This document shows, piece after piece, positions 6,715 to 15,640 of a stretch of DNA of 29,455 nucleotides (its first letter is position 1; every line of letters begins with the position of its first letter). The DNA lies in the NCBI GenBank assembly GCA_016284485.1, contig JAEEOX010000154.1, positions 1 through 29,455 on the forward strand, read 5' to 3'. The notes under the pieces were generated by a model, which was not told the DNA's origin, did not search any database, and worked only from the letters and a program-made list of their open reading frames with translations. A program made the translations under genes and the position numbers. Source of the DNA: Bacillota bacterium. GTDB taxonomy: Bacteria > Bacillota > Clostridia > Peptostreptococcales > Anaerovoracaceae.

Positions 6715-8250
6715 TCAGTTCATCCTGATCCTGGGATAGTCCTCCAGGAAGGCAGCCATTATCTCCAGTATGGTCTCGCACCTGCCCTCAGTCACCTCGA
6801 TGTTGAGGGGCATGAGAGGCTCATGCAGCGAACGCCTCAGCAGACACCATCCTTTCAGGCCCTCAAGCCTGAAGTTGATGCGGACCCCCTCGTAGTTGGG
6901 CTCCACCAGGGAGATTCCCTGGCCGTTCTTTTGCTTGTATTCCACCCATACCTTCAGCCCTGCCAGGACCTGATCCGCGTAGAGTCCGGGATCGTGGCCC
7001 TCCACCGGGAGCCGGACTTCAGTGGCTTCAAGAGGCTCCTTAAGGCTGGAGATCATGTCGCTTATGGTGGCTCCGGACCGCTTGAGCAGTGCAGCCTTGA
7101 TCACGATCTTGGCAGCCAGATATGCTCCGTCGTCCAGCCAGAAATTCTCCTTGTATGCAGCGTGGCCCGAGGTCTCGATGGCCAGCTGGCTGTCGGTGCC
7201 GGACTGGTTGAGTTCTATGGCCTTGTTTATGACGTTCCTGTATCCCCTCTTGAACCGGAGGTGCTTCAGACCCAGGCACTCGGTGAGGTACTCCGTCAGT
7301 TCATCGGAAGTGATGGAGTCTGTGACCACCGTGGTCCCCGGATGATCCGCCGCGATCAGTGCAGCTGCCAGCGCCACGATGCCGTTTCTTGCGATCTCCC
7401 TGCCCTGGCCGTCCACCGCAGCAGACCTGTCCACGTCGGTATCGAAGATCAGTCCGAAGTCAGAGCCACTGTCCAGCACAGCGCGGGATATGGCCTTCAT
7501 GGCTTCCTTGTCCTCAGGGTTCGGCCTGTGGTTGGGGAAGTGACCGTCGGGCTCCAGGAATACCGAGCCTGACACGTCGGCTCCCAGGGGCTTCAGGATG
7601 TTTTGTGCGAAAAATCCGCCTCCGCCGTTGCCGGCGTCCACTGCTATCTTAAGACCCCTCAGGGGATGCTCCGGGTCTTCCCGATCCTGCACTCCCATAA
7701 TGATCAGATTCCTGATGTATGCTTCGTAGGTGCCCATGAGGTCCACCCTGTCCGCTCCTCCTCTCACCTGGACCACAGGCGGGAGGCCATTGTCGGCTGC
7801 GTAGACTTCAGCATATTCTATGATGGAGGCGATGTCCTTCTTGTCCAGACCGCCGCCTTTCCCGAAAAACTTGAAGCCGTTCCTGTTCCAGGGCAGGTGT
7901 GATGCGGTGATCATCACCGCGCCGTCGCACTTGAAGCCCTCGAATACCGTGGACATGAACATGGCAGGCGTGGAAGCCTGACCGCAGTCCAGCACATTGA
8001 CCCCGCAGGACCTGAGCGCCTCAACTGCCCAGTCCCTGAGGTCTTCCGAGCTCAGCCGGGGATCGTGTCCCACGGAGATCCTCATCTCCCAGGGATCCAC
8101 TCCCGTATTCTTATTGAGCCATTTCACGAAGCCCTTCATGAGGACCTCAGTCTCCGGCTTTCCAAGGTTAACGTGTTCGTTCTCGATGCCCTCCAGCGCG
8201 ATGCCGCGGATGTCGGAACCGTTCTGAAGTTTCTTTAGATCCAAAGCCAT
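6715..8250 (-). CDS. Alpha-D-phosphohexomutase (phosphomannomutase/phosphoglucomutase)
   Basis: A 511-residue member of the alpha-D-phosphohexomutase superfamily, which interconverts hexose 1- and 6-phosphates through a phosphoserine enzyme. The catalytic serine loop is MITASHLPWN (S117), the Mg-binding loop FDTDVDRSA (D270-S276) and the sugar-specificity loop ETSGH (E359-H363). A C-terminal phosphate-binding domain with INFRLEGLKGW follows. The loop ETSGH fits the phosphomannomutase/phosphoglucomutase group rather than GlmM, which usually has GEQSGH. AGGAG precedes the ATG. It is transcribed with cobT just downstream, although no direct metabolic link to cobalamin is obvious. Confidence 0.9.
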   Translation of the reverse strand: MALDLKKLQNGSDIRGIALEGIENEHVNLGKPETEVLMKGFVKWLNKNTGVDPWEMRISVGHDPRLSSEDLRDWAVEALRSCGVNVLDCGQASTPAMFMSTVFEGFKCDGAVMITASHLPWNRNGFKFFGKGGGLDKKDIASIIEYAEVYAADNGLPPVVQVRGGADRVDLMGTYEAYIRNLIIMGVQDREDPEHPLRGLKIAVDAGNGGGGFFAQNILKPLGADVSGSVFLEPDGHFPNHRPNPEDKEAMKAISRAVLDSGSDFGLIFDTDVDRSAAVDGQGREIARNGIVALAAALIAADHPGTTVVTDSITSDELTEYLTECLGLKHLRFKRGYRNVINKAIELNQSGTDSQLAIETSGHAAYKENFWLDDGAYLAAKIVIKAALLKRSGATISDMISSLKEPLEATEVRLPVEGHDPGLYADQVLAGLKVWVEYKQKNGQGISLVEPNYEGVRINFRLEGLKGWCLLRRSLHEPLMPLNIEVTEGRCETILEIMAAFLEDYPRIRMN

Positions 8251-8295
8251 ATTATCTCCTGTTCACGGGCTCAAAACACCTGCTTCTCCACCATC

Positions 8296-8334
8296 CAAAA
8301 ACTCCCCCATAGTAGTCTTATTGTACTACAGGGG
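8296..8334 (-). terminator. Rho-independent terminator after the DUF2804 gene
   Basis: On the minus strand CCCCTGTAGT (8334-8325) pairs with the ACTACTATGGGG arm (8315-8304), followed by GAGTTTTTGG. It lies about 30 nt past the DUF2804 stop, and separates it from the phosphohexomutase-cob genes. Confidence 0.7.
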
Positions 8335-8364
8335 AGCCTGTTTTTCAATTGATTTAAGGTTATC

Positions 8365-9474
8365 TTACCACTTGTTGAACACCTTCTCCGCGAAGCCTGG
8401 GAAGTCCTCAACATACACCGTGGAGCCGTCGTCCAGGATCACGACGCCGGTGAAAAGCCCGAAGACCTGGTGCTGATCGGAGCAAAGCACCTTGAAGTCG
8501 GTCTTTGCGGCTCTGTCCAGCAGGGGCCTGAAAACCATTTCGAAGCGCCCGTCGTCGGAGGTTATGACCCAGGGGCTCATGAAGTCATCCACTCTCTCCG
8601 CCGTCTCCACTGTCTTGCCGGAAGGCATGCAGCAGCCGCCACGGGTGGTATAGGTGCCGTTCTTGTCCGGAATGTCGAAGACCAGCCGTCCCAGCTTGTG
8701 GGCAACGCCGTTCACGAAGACCATATTCTCGCTGGCGGCGGAGGTGTCTCCGAAGCCGTAGCCGATGTTCCATCCGAAGCGCCTGCCATCCGGGAGTTTA
8801 CCCTGGGCTGCGCCCCAGTACCAGGTGTTCTTGTAGGTCCAGACGCCGCGGCCCCAGTCGAGAAGGCCGAAGCTCTCACCCTCTTTGAACTCGTAGCGGG
8901 TCCCGTCATACTCCACCCAGCCGGAAGCCGGCATGGCGATCTTTTTCTGATTATAGTAGAACGCTTTCTCGTTCCCGGGAAAAGGTGTTGCGATGACCAT
9001 GCTGTCGTCCGGATCATCCACGGGATCCAGCAAAGTGAACTCGCCCCGTATCGGCTTGCCGTTCCGGAACTTGTCCATCCTGAACTCAAGGATCCTCTTG
9101 TCGCCCACCCTGAGGAAGCTGATCTCGTGTGTTTTGCCCTTGGTGTGGACGTCTCCGGAGTCGGAGGTGGGCGGGAGGTTTTTGCGGCCGCCCGTCATGA
9201 ACTGCATGAGAGAAGTGGTGATCTCCCAGGGCTTCCCGGGATCCAGGATCAGGAGCGATACGCTGTCCAGCCCCATGTAGGAATTGTCGTCGATGGTGAG
9301 AGCCACCGCAAGGCCCGGCGCGGTCACCAGGTAGTAGTCCCACTCCTTGATGCGATGCCTGGGCGCCTTGATGGCGCTGCGGTCATAGTTTAAAATGAGG
9401 CTTCTGGCGTAGCCGGGCTCGGTGAGCCTGCCCTGCTCATCCAAAAGGGCGTGTCTTTCGGTAATTTCGTGCAT
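8365..9474 (-). CDS. DUF2804 domain-containing protein
   Basis: A 369-residue protein matching the full-length DUF2804 pattern: an N-terminal EITERHALLDEQGRLTEPGY, a segment rich in aromatic residues with FGLLDWGRGVWTYKNTWYWG, then GWNIGYGFGDTSAASENMVF, and a C-terminal FGLFTGVVILDDG. DUF2804 proteins are of unknown function; the fold is thought to be lipocalin/AttH-like beta-rich. There is no signal peptide, so it is probably cytoplasmic. I chose the ATG at 9474 (MHEITERH), not the upstream one, because CGGAGGT sits 6-7 nt before it. It lies between the ornithine operon and the cobalamin genes and has its own terminator. Confidence 0.8.
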   Translation of the reverse strand: MHEITERHALLDEQGRLTEPGYARSLILNYDRSAIKAPRHRIKEWDYYLVTAPGLAVALTIDDNSYMGLDSVSLLILDPGKPWEITTSLMQFMTGGRKNLPPTSDSGDVHTKGKTHEISFLRVGDKRILEFRMDKFRNGKPIRGEFTLLDPVDDPDDSMVIATPFPGNEKAFYYNQKKIAMPASGWVEYDGTRYEFKEGESFGLLDWGRGVWTYKNTWYWGAAQGKLPDGRRFGWNIGYGFGDTSAASENMVFVNGVAHKLGRLVFDIPDKNGTYTTRGGCCMPSGKTVETAERVDDFMSPWVITSDDGRFEMVFRPLLDRAAKTDFKVLCSDQHQVFGLFTGVVILDDGSTVYVEDFPGFAEKVFNKW

Positions 9475-9488
9475 GGTGTACCTCCGGC

Positions 9489-9520
9489 AAAACATACAAG
9501 GCCGAGGATGTCCCCCGGCC
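9489..9520 (-). terminator. Possible terminator of the ornithine operon
   Basis: On the minus strand GGCCGGGG (9520-9513) pairs with CCTCGGCC (9507-9500), including one G-U pair, followed by TTGTATGTTTTG. It sits 12 nt after the orr stop. The U-tract is interrupted, so some read-through into the DUF2804 gene is possible. Confidence 0.5.
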
Positions 9521-9531
9521 ATGCAAAACTA

Positions 9532-10686
9532 CTATTTTATATATGCTCTCTCCACGTAGGGTGATGTCGCGGTGTGAAGGGCCGCGCCGTACTCCAGCTT
9601 GAAGGAGACCACGTCGCCCACCTTGTACTCCTTGTCAGATTTGGTCACATCCAGGATCATGTGGTCGGAGGACGCGCCCAGCACGTCCACCTTGGGATCC
9701 AGGGGGATCATGCCGCCGATATCCGTATCCTGCTTGCCGATTCCCACGATGGCTCTCTTGATGACACCGCGGTCCTCATACTCAGGCACCTCGCCGAAAG
9801 CGTCCACTCCCACCTCGCCGATGGGGATGGAGGGCTTTTCCTTGAGCTCCACGATCTGAGCCTCCAGGATCAGCGCATCGTCGGTGGTTCCGGGAAGCTT
9901 GGTGAGATAAGCCGTATCGTTTCCCATGAGGAAGGATTCGCCCAGCCTCAGGTTATTCACGCCCTCAGGAAGCTTGTATGTATCCATGGTCTCTCCGGGC
10001 AGCAGTCCGCCCTGGCGTACGATCATCTCGGACTCGGGAAGCTCCTTGTTGAGAGCAAGATAGATGGACGAGGAGTTGCCGCCGGAGATGGTCTCCAGCT
10101 TGATGCCAAAGCGGTCCTCGATCTTGCGGGCGATGCTGACCAGTCCGCCCAGATTGTTGGCCTTGGGAATGATCGCTCCATAGCAGGTCAGGTTCACGCC
10201 CAGACCACAGAGCTTGATGTTCGGCATCTGAAGGATCTCCTCCACAGCTTCGAATATTTTGTCCTCATACTGGAAGAACATGCCCTCTCTCAGGTCGCCC
10301 ATGTCGATCATAAGCAGGATGCCGTGGACCTTGCCCTGGCGGCCGGCCTCTTCATTGAGGAGCCTGATGGTGGAGAGTTCCGAGTTCTGGCTCAGGTCCA
10401 CGTACTTCACCACGTCCTCGATCTCGCAGTGCATGGGGATGCGGAGGAGCATGGTCCTCTTGCCGTTCTCGTGAGCGATGTCCGCAAAAGATTTAATGTT
10501 CTTCACTCTGGAATCCGCGATCAGATCCACCTGCGGGTTGGCAGCGATGACCTTCACCATCTCCGGATCCGCGCAAAGACATTTGGTAACGATGGCCAGC
10601 GAGCATCCGGCCCTCTTGGTGATACCGGCCACAGCATTCAGATTCTGCTCCAACTTATTCAGATTTATAACGAGTCTGGGGTACAT
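9532..10686 (-). CDS. orr: Ornithine racemase
   Basis: A 384-residue fold-type III PLP enzyme of the alanine/ornithine racemase family. The PLP lysine lies in AIVTKCLCAD (K35), after the N-terminal PRLVINLNKLEQNL typical of this family. A C-terminal region with PSIPIGEVGVDAFGE and GASSDHMILD is characteristic of the Orr/YhfX-type branch. It would interconvert L- and D-ornithine, supplying the D-isomer needed by ornithine aminomutase. AAGGAG lies about 9 nt before the ATG. It is the last gene of the ornithine operon, 319 nt after the GlmL-like gene; that gap is filled by a large structured element. The function is supported strongly by context. Confidence 0.92.
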   Translation of the reverse strand: MYPRLVINLNKLEQNLNAVAGITKRAGCSLAIVTKCLCADPEMVKVIAANPQVDLIADSRVKNIKSFADIAHENGKRTMLLRIPMHCEIEDVVKYVDLSQNSELSTIRLLNEEAGRQGKVHGILLMIDMGDLREGMFFQYEDKIFEAVEEILQMPNIKLCGLGVNLTCYGAIIPKANNLGGLVSIARKIEDRFGIKLETISGGNSSSIYLALNKELPESEMIVRQGGLLPGETMDTYKLPEGVNNLRLGESFLMGNDTAYLTKLPGTTDDALILEAQIVELKEKPSIPIGEVGVDAFGEVPEYEDRGVIKRAIVGIGKQDTDIGGMIPLDPKVDVLGASSDHMILDVTKSDKEYKVGDVVSFKLEYGAALHTATSPYVERAYIK

Positions 10687-10721
10687 GATATATTTCTCCT
10701 TACATTATCATATTGATATCT

Positions 10722-11014
10722 GATTATTAACTGATCGTATGGCGGCGTTTTCGAAGGCGTCTTCCGCAGCGCCGGTACTTAGCGACCGACGAGCAGTAAA
10801 AATATCCGCTCTGCCGTAGGCAGCGTATCTGCAAAATAAGCAAATGGAGAGCCAAATTCTATTTGGCGATGCAGTTGGCTGTTTTGCAGATACATGGCGC
10901 GTAGCGCCACGGATATTTTTACTTAAGCGAAGCGGTCGCTTAGCACCGCTGCGCGAGGACTAAGCGAGAGCGGGCGCCTTCGTAAACGTACTGTGCGTAC
11001 GTCAGTTAATAATC
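10722..11014 (-). repeat. Ornithine-operon structured element B (glmL-orr gap)
   Basis: This 293-nt region folds into nested stems. The outer arms GATTATTAACTGA (10722-10734) and TCAGTTAATAATC (11002-11014) pair perfectly and contain the stop codon of the GlmL-like gene. Inside are CGTTTTCGAAGGCG (10746) / CGCCTTCGTAAACG (10975), the shared core CGGTACTTAGCGACCG (10773) / CGGTCGCTTAGCACCG (10933), the perfect pair GTAAAAATATCCG (10796) / CGGATATTTTTAC (10910), and GTATCTGCAAAA (10825) / TTTTGCAGATAC (10882). Small hairpins CTGCC-GTA-GGCAG, GCCAAAT-TCT-ATTTGGC and TGGCGC-GTA-GCGCCA fill the loops. The core is 45/52 identical to element A. No open reading frame of note or U-run is present. The orr ribosome binding site lies outside the fold. 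Confidence 0.85.
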
Positions 11015-12796
11015 CGTATTTCTCCACTTGCAGTGCTTTCTGAAACATGTTTTGCACTGCCTGTTGCAGTCCGGGCGAGCCTCGTCGTAGGGGGTCTCGT
11101 CGGAACCGCTGGTTTCGATGGCCTTGGAATAAGCCTCGCTGGCCGGCTCCGTCTCCCCTTCATTGGACACATAATCGTGAGCCCTCACCATGGAACGGTC
11201 GTTCATGAGCGTCTCGCGCTTGGCCGCCTCATACTCTTCCCTGGATGCGCCGCCGATCTTTTCCTTGAGGGAATTGCGGTACTCCGTCATATCGTAGCCC
11301 ATGGCCTCCATCTCGTCGATGTGATGCATGAGCTCCTCCTGCTTGGCGTCGGAAGCCTTGGCCATGGCCTGAAGCTCCCTGATCAGGGAATCCTTTCTTG
11401 TCTTGTCCACTCTCTCATGGAGCTCGATGCCCAGAGACTGGCCCAGAAGCTTGATGGCTCCCTGCCTGTGAGTCTTGGAGAGAACTCCCAGAGAAGCCAT
11501 GATGTAGTCGTTGTCCTGCAGGATCTTCACCGCATCGGAGGGATAGAGCTTCATTCCCGTCTCGTTGTCCTGAGGGATCAGCGCCATGATATCCTTGCCA
11601 TGAGGAAGTCTTGTGAGGGCGCCGCCGGTGCCCACGATGTACTTGATCTGGGTAAGGTCCTTACCCTCAGCAACGGTGGACCTGCCCGAGGGGCCGTAGA
11701 TGTAGCGGATGGATCCGGCATGTCTCTCTACGGCGCGGAGGGTGGCCTCCTTGCAGAGTCTCTCAACCAGCTTGAACTCATCCTCGTTATTGGGGATGGC
11801 CACATAGGTCTCCAGGGTCTTGTCCAGGTCGATCATCAGCTTCTCTTCGCACTCTTTCCTGAGCTTTTCCTCACCGATGGACTCGATGACCTTGTAGCGG
11901 TTCACATAAAGTCCCAGGTCGCCTTCCACGGTCCTCTTGGCCATGGGCTCCGGTGCCACCAGAACTCTGGATACCGCGTCGGAATCCTCAGACACCGAGT
12001 GAACGTCGGTGGTGGCGCCGCCTACGTCGATGGTCATCACCTCTCCCAGGCAGTCGTACAAAAGTTTCGTGCACTCCATGACCGCTCCCGGCGTAGGGAT
12101 TATGGGGCCGTTGACCATGTCTCTCACGTGCTCCATGCCCGGGGCCTTGGTGATGTTGTCCTCGAATGCCGCCTGTATGACTTTACGGCAGGGCTCCACG
12201 TTGAGCTGGTCGATCTTGGGATATACGTTGTCAACCAGGTAGAGTTCCTGGCCGCTCTCCTCATCGAAGATCAGCTTCATCTCCTCCTGGTTCTCTATGT
12301 TTCCGGCATATACGACGGGGATGTGCAGCCCCATGGAGCGGATCATCTCTGCGTTGTATATGGCCGTATCTCTCTCTCCGAAATCCACGCCTCCCGCGAT
12401 CAGGATCAGGTTTGGCTTGATCTCCTTGATCTTCTGGAGGTCCGTGCGTCTCAGTCTGCCGACTGTGATGTCGTGGATGATGCCGCCTGCGCCCAGAGCA
12501 GCCTCTCTCGCCGCCTTGGCCGTCATGTCGTACACCAGGCCGTGCACGGTCATCTTCAGTCCGCCGGCAGCGGATGAAGTGGCAAGCATCTCATCATATT
12601 CCAGGGTGTCTATGCCCATCTTTTGCTTCAGGTCGTCGATGGCTCCCTGAAGACCTACCCTCACGTCCCCCTGGAGGACGGAAGTAGGTGCCTGACCCTG
12701 GGCCCAAAAAACGGGCTTCTCGGTGTCAAGTCCGATGAACGCATTTACTACCGTTGTGGTGGAGCCGATCTCGGCTACCAAAACATCTACTTTCAT
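11006..12796 (-). CDS. GlmL/MutL-like ASKHA ATPase of ornithine degradation
   Basis: A 596-residue homologue of GlmL/MutL, the actin/Hsp70-fold protein encoded beside glutamate mutase. The phosphate-1 motif is AEIGSTTTVVNAF (residues 8-20) and the phosphate-2 motif is MTIDVGGATTDVHS, centrally located. The family is inferred to help assemble or reactivate adenosylcobalamin mutases; here the client would be OraSE encoded just upstream. The C-terminus ends in a cysteine cluster, CNRQCKTCFRKHC (C577, C581, C584, C589), suggesting a bound metal or Fe-S centre. AAGGAAAAA precedes the ATG. Both flanking gaps hold structured elements (C upstream, B downstream). Confidence 0.88.
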   Translation of the reverse strand: MKVDVLVAEIGSTTTVVNAFIGLDTEKPVFWAQGQAPTSVLQGDVRVGLQGAIDDLKQKMGIDTLEYDEMLATSSAAGGLKMTVHGLVYDMTAKAAREAALGAGGIIHDITVGRLRRTDLQKIKEIKPNLILIAGGVDFGERDTAIYNAEMIRSMGLHIPVVYAGNIENQEEMKLIFDEESGQELYLVDNVYPKIDQLNVEPCRKVIQAAFEDNITKAPGMEHVRDMVNGPIIPTPGAVMECTKLLYDCLGEVMTIDVGGATTDVHSVSEDSDAVSRVLVAPEPMAKRTVEGDLGLYVNRYKVIESIGEEKLRKECEEKLMIDLDKTLETYVAIPNNEDEFKLVERLCKEATLRAVERHAGSIRYIYGPSGRSTVAEGKDLTQIKYIVGTGGALTRLPHGKDIMALIPQDNETGMKLYPSDAVKILQDNDYIMASLGVLSKTHRQGAIKLLGQSLGIELHERVDKTRKDSLIRELQAMAKASDAKQEELMHHIDEMEAMGYDMTEYRNSLKEKIGGASREEYEAAKRETLMNDRSMVRAHDYVSNEGETEPASEAYSKAIETSGSDETPYDEARPDCNRQCKTCFRKHCKWRNTDY

Positions 12797-12827
12797 ACTT
12801 TTTTCCTTATAATCTGATACGAACTTG

Positions 12828-12999
12828 AAAGAAGATAAAAAGTAAGGGAACTTGTATCGCTAAAGGCACTTTGGGATACCGGTCCTTAGCGACAGCCAAG
12901 GGCATCACCCTTGGCTGAGCTTAGAACCGCTGTTGGGCTCCCAAGTAGCGGGAGCGGCCTTAGAGATACATCGTTCCCTTGGTATTTAGTCTTCTTTCA
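12828..12999 (-). repeat. Ornithine-operon structured element C (oraE-glmL gap)
   Basis: A shorter relative (172 nt) of elements A and B. Outer arms GAAAGAAGA (12828-12836) and TCTTCTTTC (12991-12999) pair; the latter encodes the last oraE codons before its stop. Next come AAGGGAAC (12845) / GTTCCCTT (12974) and GTATC..CTAA..GGC / GCC..TTAG..GATAC. The shared core CGGTCCTTAGCG (12881-12892) faces GCTTAGAACCG (12920-12930), enclosing the perfect 10-bp hairpin CAGCCAAGGG / CCCTTGGCTG (12894-12918). A CCGCT...AGCGG hairpin follows, containing TTGGG-CT-CCCAA. It lacks the TAAGCGA-AGCGG-TCGCTTA hairpin and the large inner multiloop of A and B. Confidence 0.8.
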
Positions 13000-15235
13000 G
13001 ATCTTCCGGACGGAATCCGTGAGGAACTTCTCCTCTTCTTCTCTGTCTCTCCTGAGCCAGGAAGGTTGCTACGTCGATTCCGTGAGAGTTACGTCCGAAT
13101 CCCATGTCGATACCTGTCTTCAGAGCTTCCTCGGGGATTACCTGAGTTCCGCCTGCGCAGATGATGATCTTGTCTCTGATACCCTTTTCGATGGCCAGAT
13201 CGTTGATCCTCTTCATGTTCTTGTAGTGGACGTTGTCGTGGGAAATGATGGTGGAAGCCAGGATGGCCTGAGCGTTCTCCTCGATGCATGCGTCTACGAT
13301 CTTTTCCACCGGTACGGATGTTCCGAGGTATACGCACTCGATGCCCCACTTCTCGATGCCGCCGTGCTTGATGTTGATGATCTCACGCATTCCTACGGAG
13401 TGCTCGTCATCACCGACTGTTCCGCAGACGACCTTCATGTGTTCATGTCCCTCGAACTCTTCATAGAGTTCAGCGTCGCTCATTACGTAGGGCTCAGGCG
13501 GGATCTCCAGTGTGGTAAGGTCGATGTCGAAGTCTACCTTGCCCTTGATCTCGATCCTGGTTCCCTCTGCCGGCTGGAGAACTTCTGCGGAAATAACTTC
13601 CGGGTTCACCAGGCCAAGCTTCTTGGCCAGTTCTGTACCTGCTGCTTCAGCAACACGCTTCTCGCAGGGCAGGCAGAATACCAGCATGATCGTGCGGTCT
13701 CCGCACCACTCAACTTCGGGAGTGATGCACTTGCCGGTCCTGTATTTTGCGACAGCTTCAAGTCTCTTCTCTACGCAGTCCTCGGGGTCAAGCTCGTCGA
13801 TGTAGACGATCTTGGAGTGATCCTCGAATGTGCAGCCGCCGATGAGGGCTGACGGGTTCTCGGGATCTCCGCCGTACTGCTCAACGTTGTTGTATCCATA
13901 GTGAGCGGTGACGGGAGCCATGTAGTCTTCGTCTCTCTTGAAGATGAAGCCTGCTCCGAATCCTCCGTCGATCTTACGGGCGATACCGTCGCCGTTTCTC
14001 TCGGGATATTCGCCGGAGTCTACGAAGAAGCCGTCCTGAACGGCGTTGAAGTATCCGCCGACTTCAAGGATCTCTTCTACGTAAAGGACTGCTCTTTCCT
14101 TGAGCTCTCTGGCCTTTTCTCTTAAAGGTCCGTCCTTCTTGAGCTCTACCATGTCCATGATGCCGTCCAGACCGATCAGTGTCTGCTTGGCTGTATCCGT
14201 GGCTTCAATGTTGAAGATGTGCCAGGGAACGTTACGTCCTTCGTCAGGAGTAATGGTGGACTGGATGTCTACGGAGGTCAGCTTGGAAATGAACATGTTC
14301 ATTACGTGAGTTACTGTAGCCTCTGTGGTTGAGCTCTGTACATACTTGGTGTTCTGCTGTGCTCTCATCTTGTATCTGCCGCAGAAGTCACGAAGGGCTA
14401 CTGCATAGGGCAGGTCGAGGTACATGCAGGGTGCCGGTGTTGCCGAAGGCGGTACCGTTGACAGCGAGATGAGATCCGGCGGAAGGCCGATCCTCTCGGA
14501 GAAGTATGAGTTGATGGCGTGCTGCACGATGAGCTCGGGCATTACCTTCCATGCGTCACGGGCTGTAGCGTTGGCGTTGTGAGCTCCGTCGATCTGGAGC
14601 ATGTTGGCCCATGCCATGATCTTCTTGGATTCGCAGGCGTCTACGAAGGATCTTACCATGTTTACGTCTCTGTAAAGAACGTTGTACTGGGGGTCCTGGT
14701 GAGCGCCGTTGATGCCCTCTTCTGCGAACATGACGGCGATGTCAGGTCCTGCAACTCCGGAAATGTAGGAGTGATAGTTGATGGGACGGCCAACTTCGTC
14801 TTCGATCATGTCGATGGCCTTCCTCTGTGCCCTTACCTGCTTACGGGTAACGGGTACGCCGCCGATTCCCTGAGGAGTACCTTCCATGAGGCCGTCGATG
14901 TGGGACTGTCCCATGTGTCTGATTACCATCAGGTGGTCTGCGCCGTGCCATGCGGCCATTCTCATACGACGAACGTCGTCCTCGAATCTGCCGGATGCGA
15001 TCTCGGTAGTGATTACCGGCATCGGCTGCGGGTCGATATTATCAAGGAACTTAGCCGGAGGAAGAGGAACGGAGTTCTTCAGGTCCTTGGAAAGTTCATG
15101 ATATTCAAACTGATATCTGTGCTGGTTGGGGTCTTTCTCTCTCCATGTCCAGCCGCGGCGTCTGGGCTCATATTTGTCAAGGTCTTTGAGGAGCTCTACG
15201 ACGTCAAGTTTCTCGTTGGGTTTCAATACTTGCAT
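12986..15235 (-). CDS. oraE: D-ornithine 4,5-aminomutase, large (E) subunit
   Basis: A 749-residue protein, the expected OraE size. With OraS it converts D-ornithine to (2R,4S)-2,4-diaminopentanoate using adenosylcobalamin and PLP. The C-terminal Rossmann domain has the cobalamin motif DEHSVG (axial-ligand His about residue 612). Eleven residues later, in NIKHGG, is the lysine (about 623) corresponding to the PLP lysine of the characterised enzyme (His618 and Lys629 there). The N-terminal TIM-barrel holds the bulk of the catalytic residues. I start it at the ATG 15235-15233 (MQVLKPNEKL) because GGGAGGT sits 7-8 nt upstream; the longer frame adds 25 unlikely residues that overlap oraS. It starts 1 nt after the oraS stop, so the subunits are coupled. 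Confidence 0.96.
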   Translation of the reverse strand: MQVLKPNEKLDVVELLKDLDKYEPRRRGWTWREKDPNQHRYQFEYHELSKDLKNSVPLPPAKFLDNIDPQPMPVITTEIASGRFEDDVRRMRMAAWHGADHLMVIRHMGQSHIDGLMEGTPQGIGGVPVTRKQVRAQRKAIDMIEDEVGRPINYHSYISGVAGPDIAVMFAEEGINGAHQDPQYNVLYRDVNMVRSFVDACESKKIMAWANMLQIDGAHNANATARDAWKVMPELIVQHAINSYFSERIGLPPDLISLSTVPPSATPAPCMYLDLPYAVALRDFCGRYKMRAQQNTKYVQSSTTEATVTHVMNMFISKLTSVDIQSTITPDEGRNVPWHIFNIEATDTAKQTLIGLDGIMDMVELKKDGPLREKARELKERAVLYVEEILEVGGYFNAVQDGFFVDSGEYPERNGDGIARKIDGGFGAGFIFKRDEDYMAPVTAHYGYNNVEQYGGDPENPSALIGGCTFEDHSKIVYIDELDPEDCVEKRLEAVAKYRTGKCITPEVEWCGDRTIMLVFCLPCEKRVAEAAGTELAKKLGLVNPEVISAEVLQPAEGTRIEIKGKVDFDIDLTTLEIPPEPYVMSDAELYEEFEGHEHMKVVCGTVGDDEHSVGMREIINIKHGGIEKWGIECVYLGTSVPVEKIVDACIEENAQAILASTIISHDNVHYKNMKRINDLAIEKGIRDKIIICAGGTQVIPEEALKTGIDMGFGRNSHGIDVATFLAQERQRRRGEVPHGFRPEDLKED

Positions 15236-15236
15236 C

Positions 15237-15599
15237 TTACTTACCTCCCTTGAAAGCTGCCACGACCTTGTCCCATCCCTCGCCCTCAGCGAGCTTGATG
15301 GAAGCGTCACGGATCGAAATGTTCTCTAACTTCGATAACTTGTATACGCAGTGGCCTGCGCCCTTGCCCATGAGGCCGTGATCCATGCAGTGGTTCACGA
15401 TCTTCTGGGTATCCAGTGAAGACACACCCATCCTCATGAGGACGGCACGCTCTACTGAAGGAGTGGTGTTCTCGTAGCCCAGCTTGAGCAGAGGCTCGTC
15501 CACCTGTCTGATCAGATCCCAGAATCTGTCATAGAGTTCCTGGTCCGTAAGATCCTTCAGATGCTGATGTCTTACTTCAAAATCGTCTTCTCTTTTCAT
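15237..15599 (-). CDS. oraS: D-ornithine 4,5-aminomutase, small (S) subunit
   Basis: A 120-residue, mostly helical protein starting MKREDDFEVRHQHLKDLTDQ, the size and opening of OraS. It contains SVERAVLMRMGVSSLDTQ and a C-terminal KLAEGEGWDKVVAAF, the family signature. OraS stabilises and completes the OraE active site. AAGGAG lies about 9 nt before the ATG. The stop is 1 nt upstream of the oraE start, and the oraE Shine-Dalgarno lies inside the end of oraS. The gap before it holds structured element A. Confidence 0.94.
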   Translation of the reverse strand: MKREDDFEVRHQHLKDLTDQELYDRFWDLIRQVDEPLLKLGYENTTPSVERAVLMRMGVSSLDTQKIVNHCMDHGLMGKGAGHCVYKLSKLENISIRDASIKLAEGEGWDKVVAAFKGGK

Positions 15600-15640
15600 C
15601 CTATATTTCTCCTTTATTAGTGGTCGCTTTTCATCTACTT

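Noticed and set aside
10722..11014. Elements A, B and C as Rho-independent terminators
   Set aside because: None is followed by a run of U on the minus strand, and the same-direction genes beyond them belong to the same pathway.
11033..12577. Long plus-strand ORF of 514 codons opposite the GlmL-like gene
   Set aside because: It is a shadow of the GC-rich coding strand on the other side. It has no recognisable domain and its translation is rich in Leu/Val/His/Asp repeats typical of antisense frames.
15236..15310. Longer oraE start adding 25 residues (MTLPSSSLRARDG...)
   Set aside because: The extension overlaps oraS in another frame, has no family match, and the ATG at 15235 has an excellent Shine-Dalgarno.
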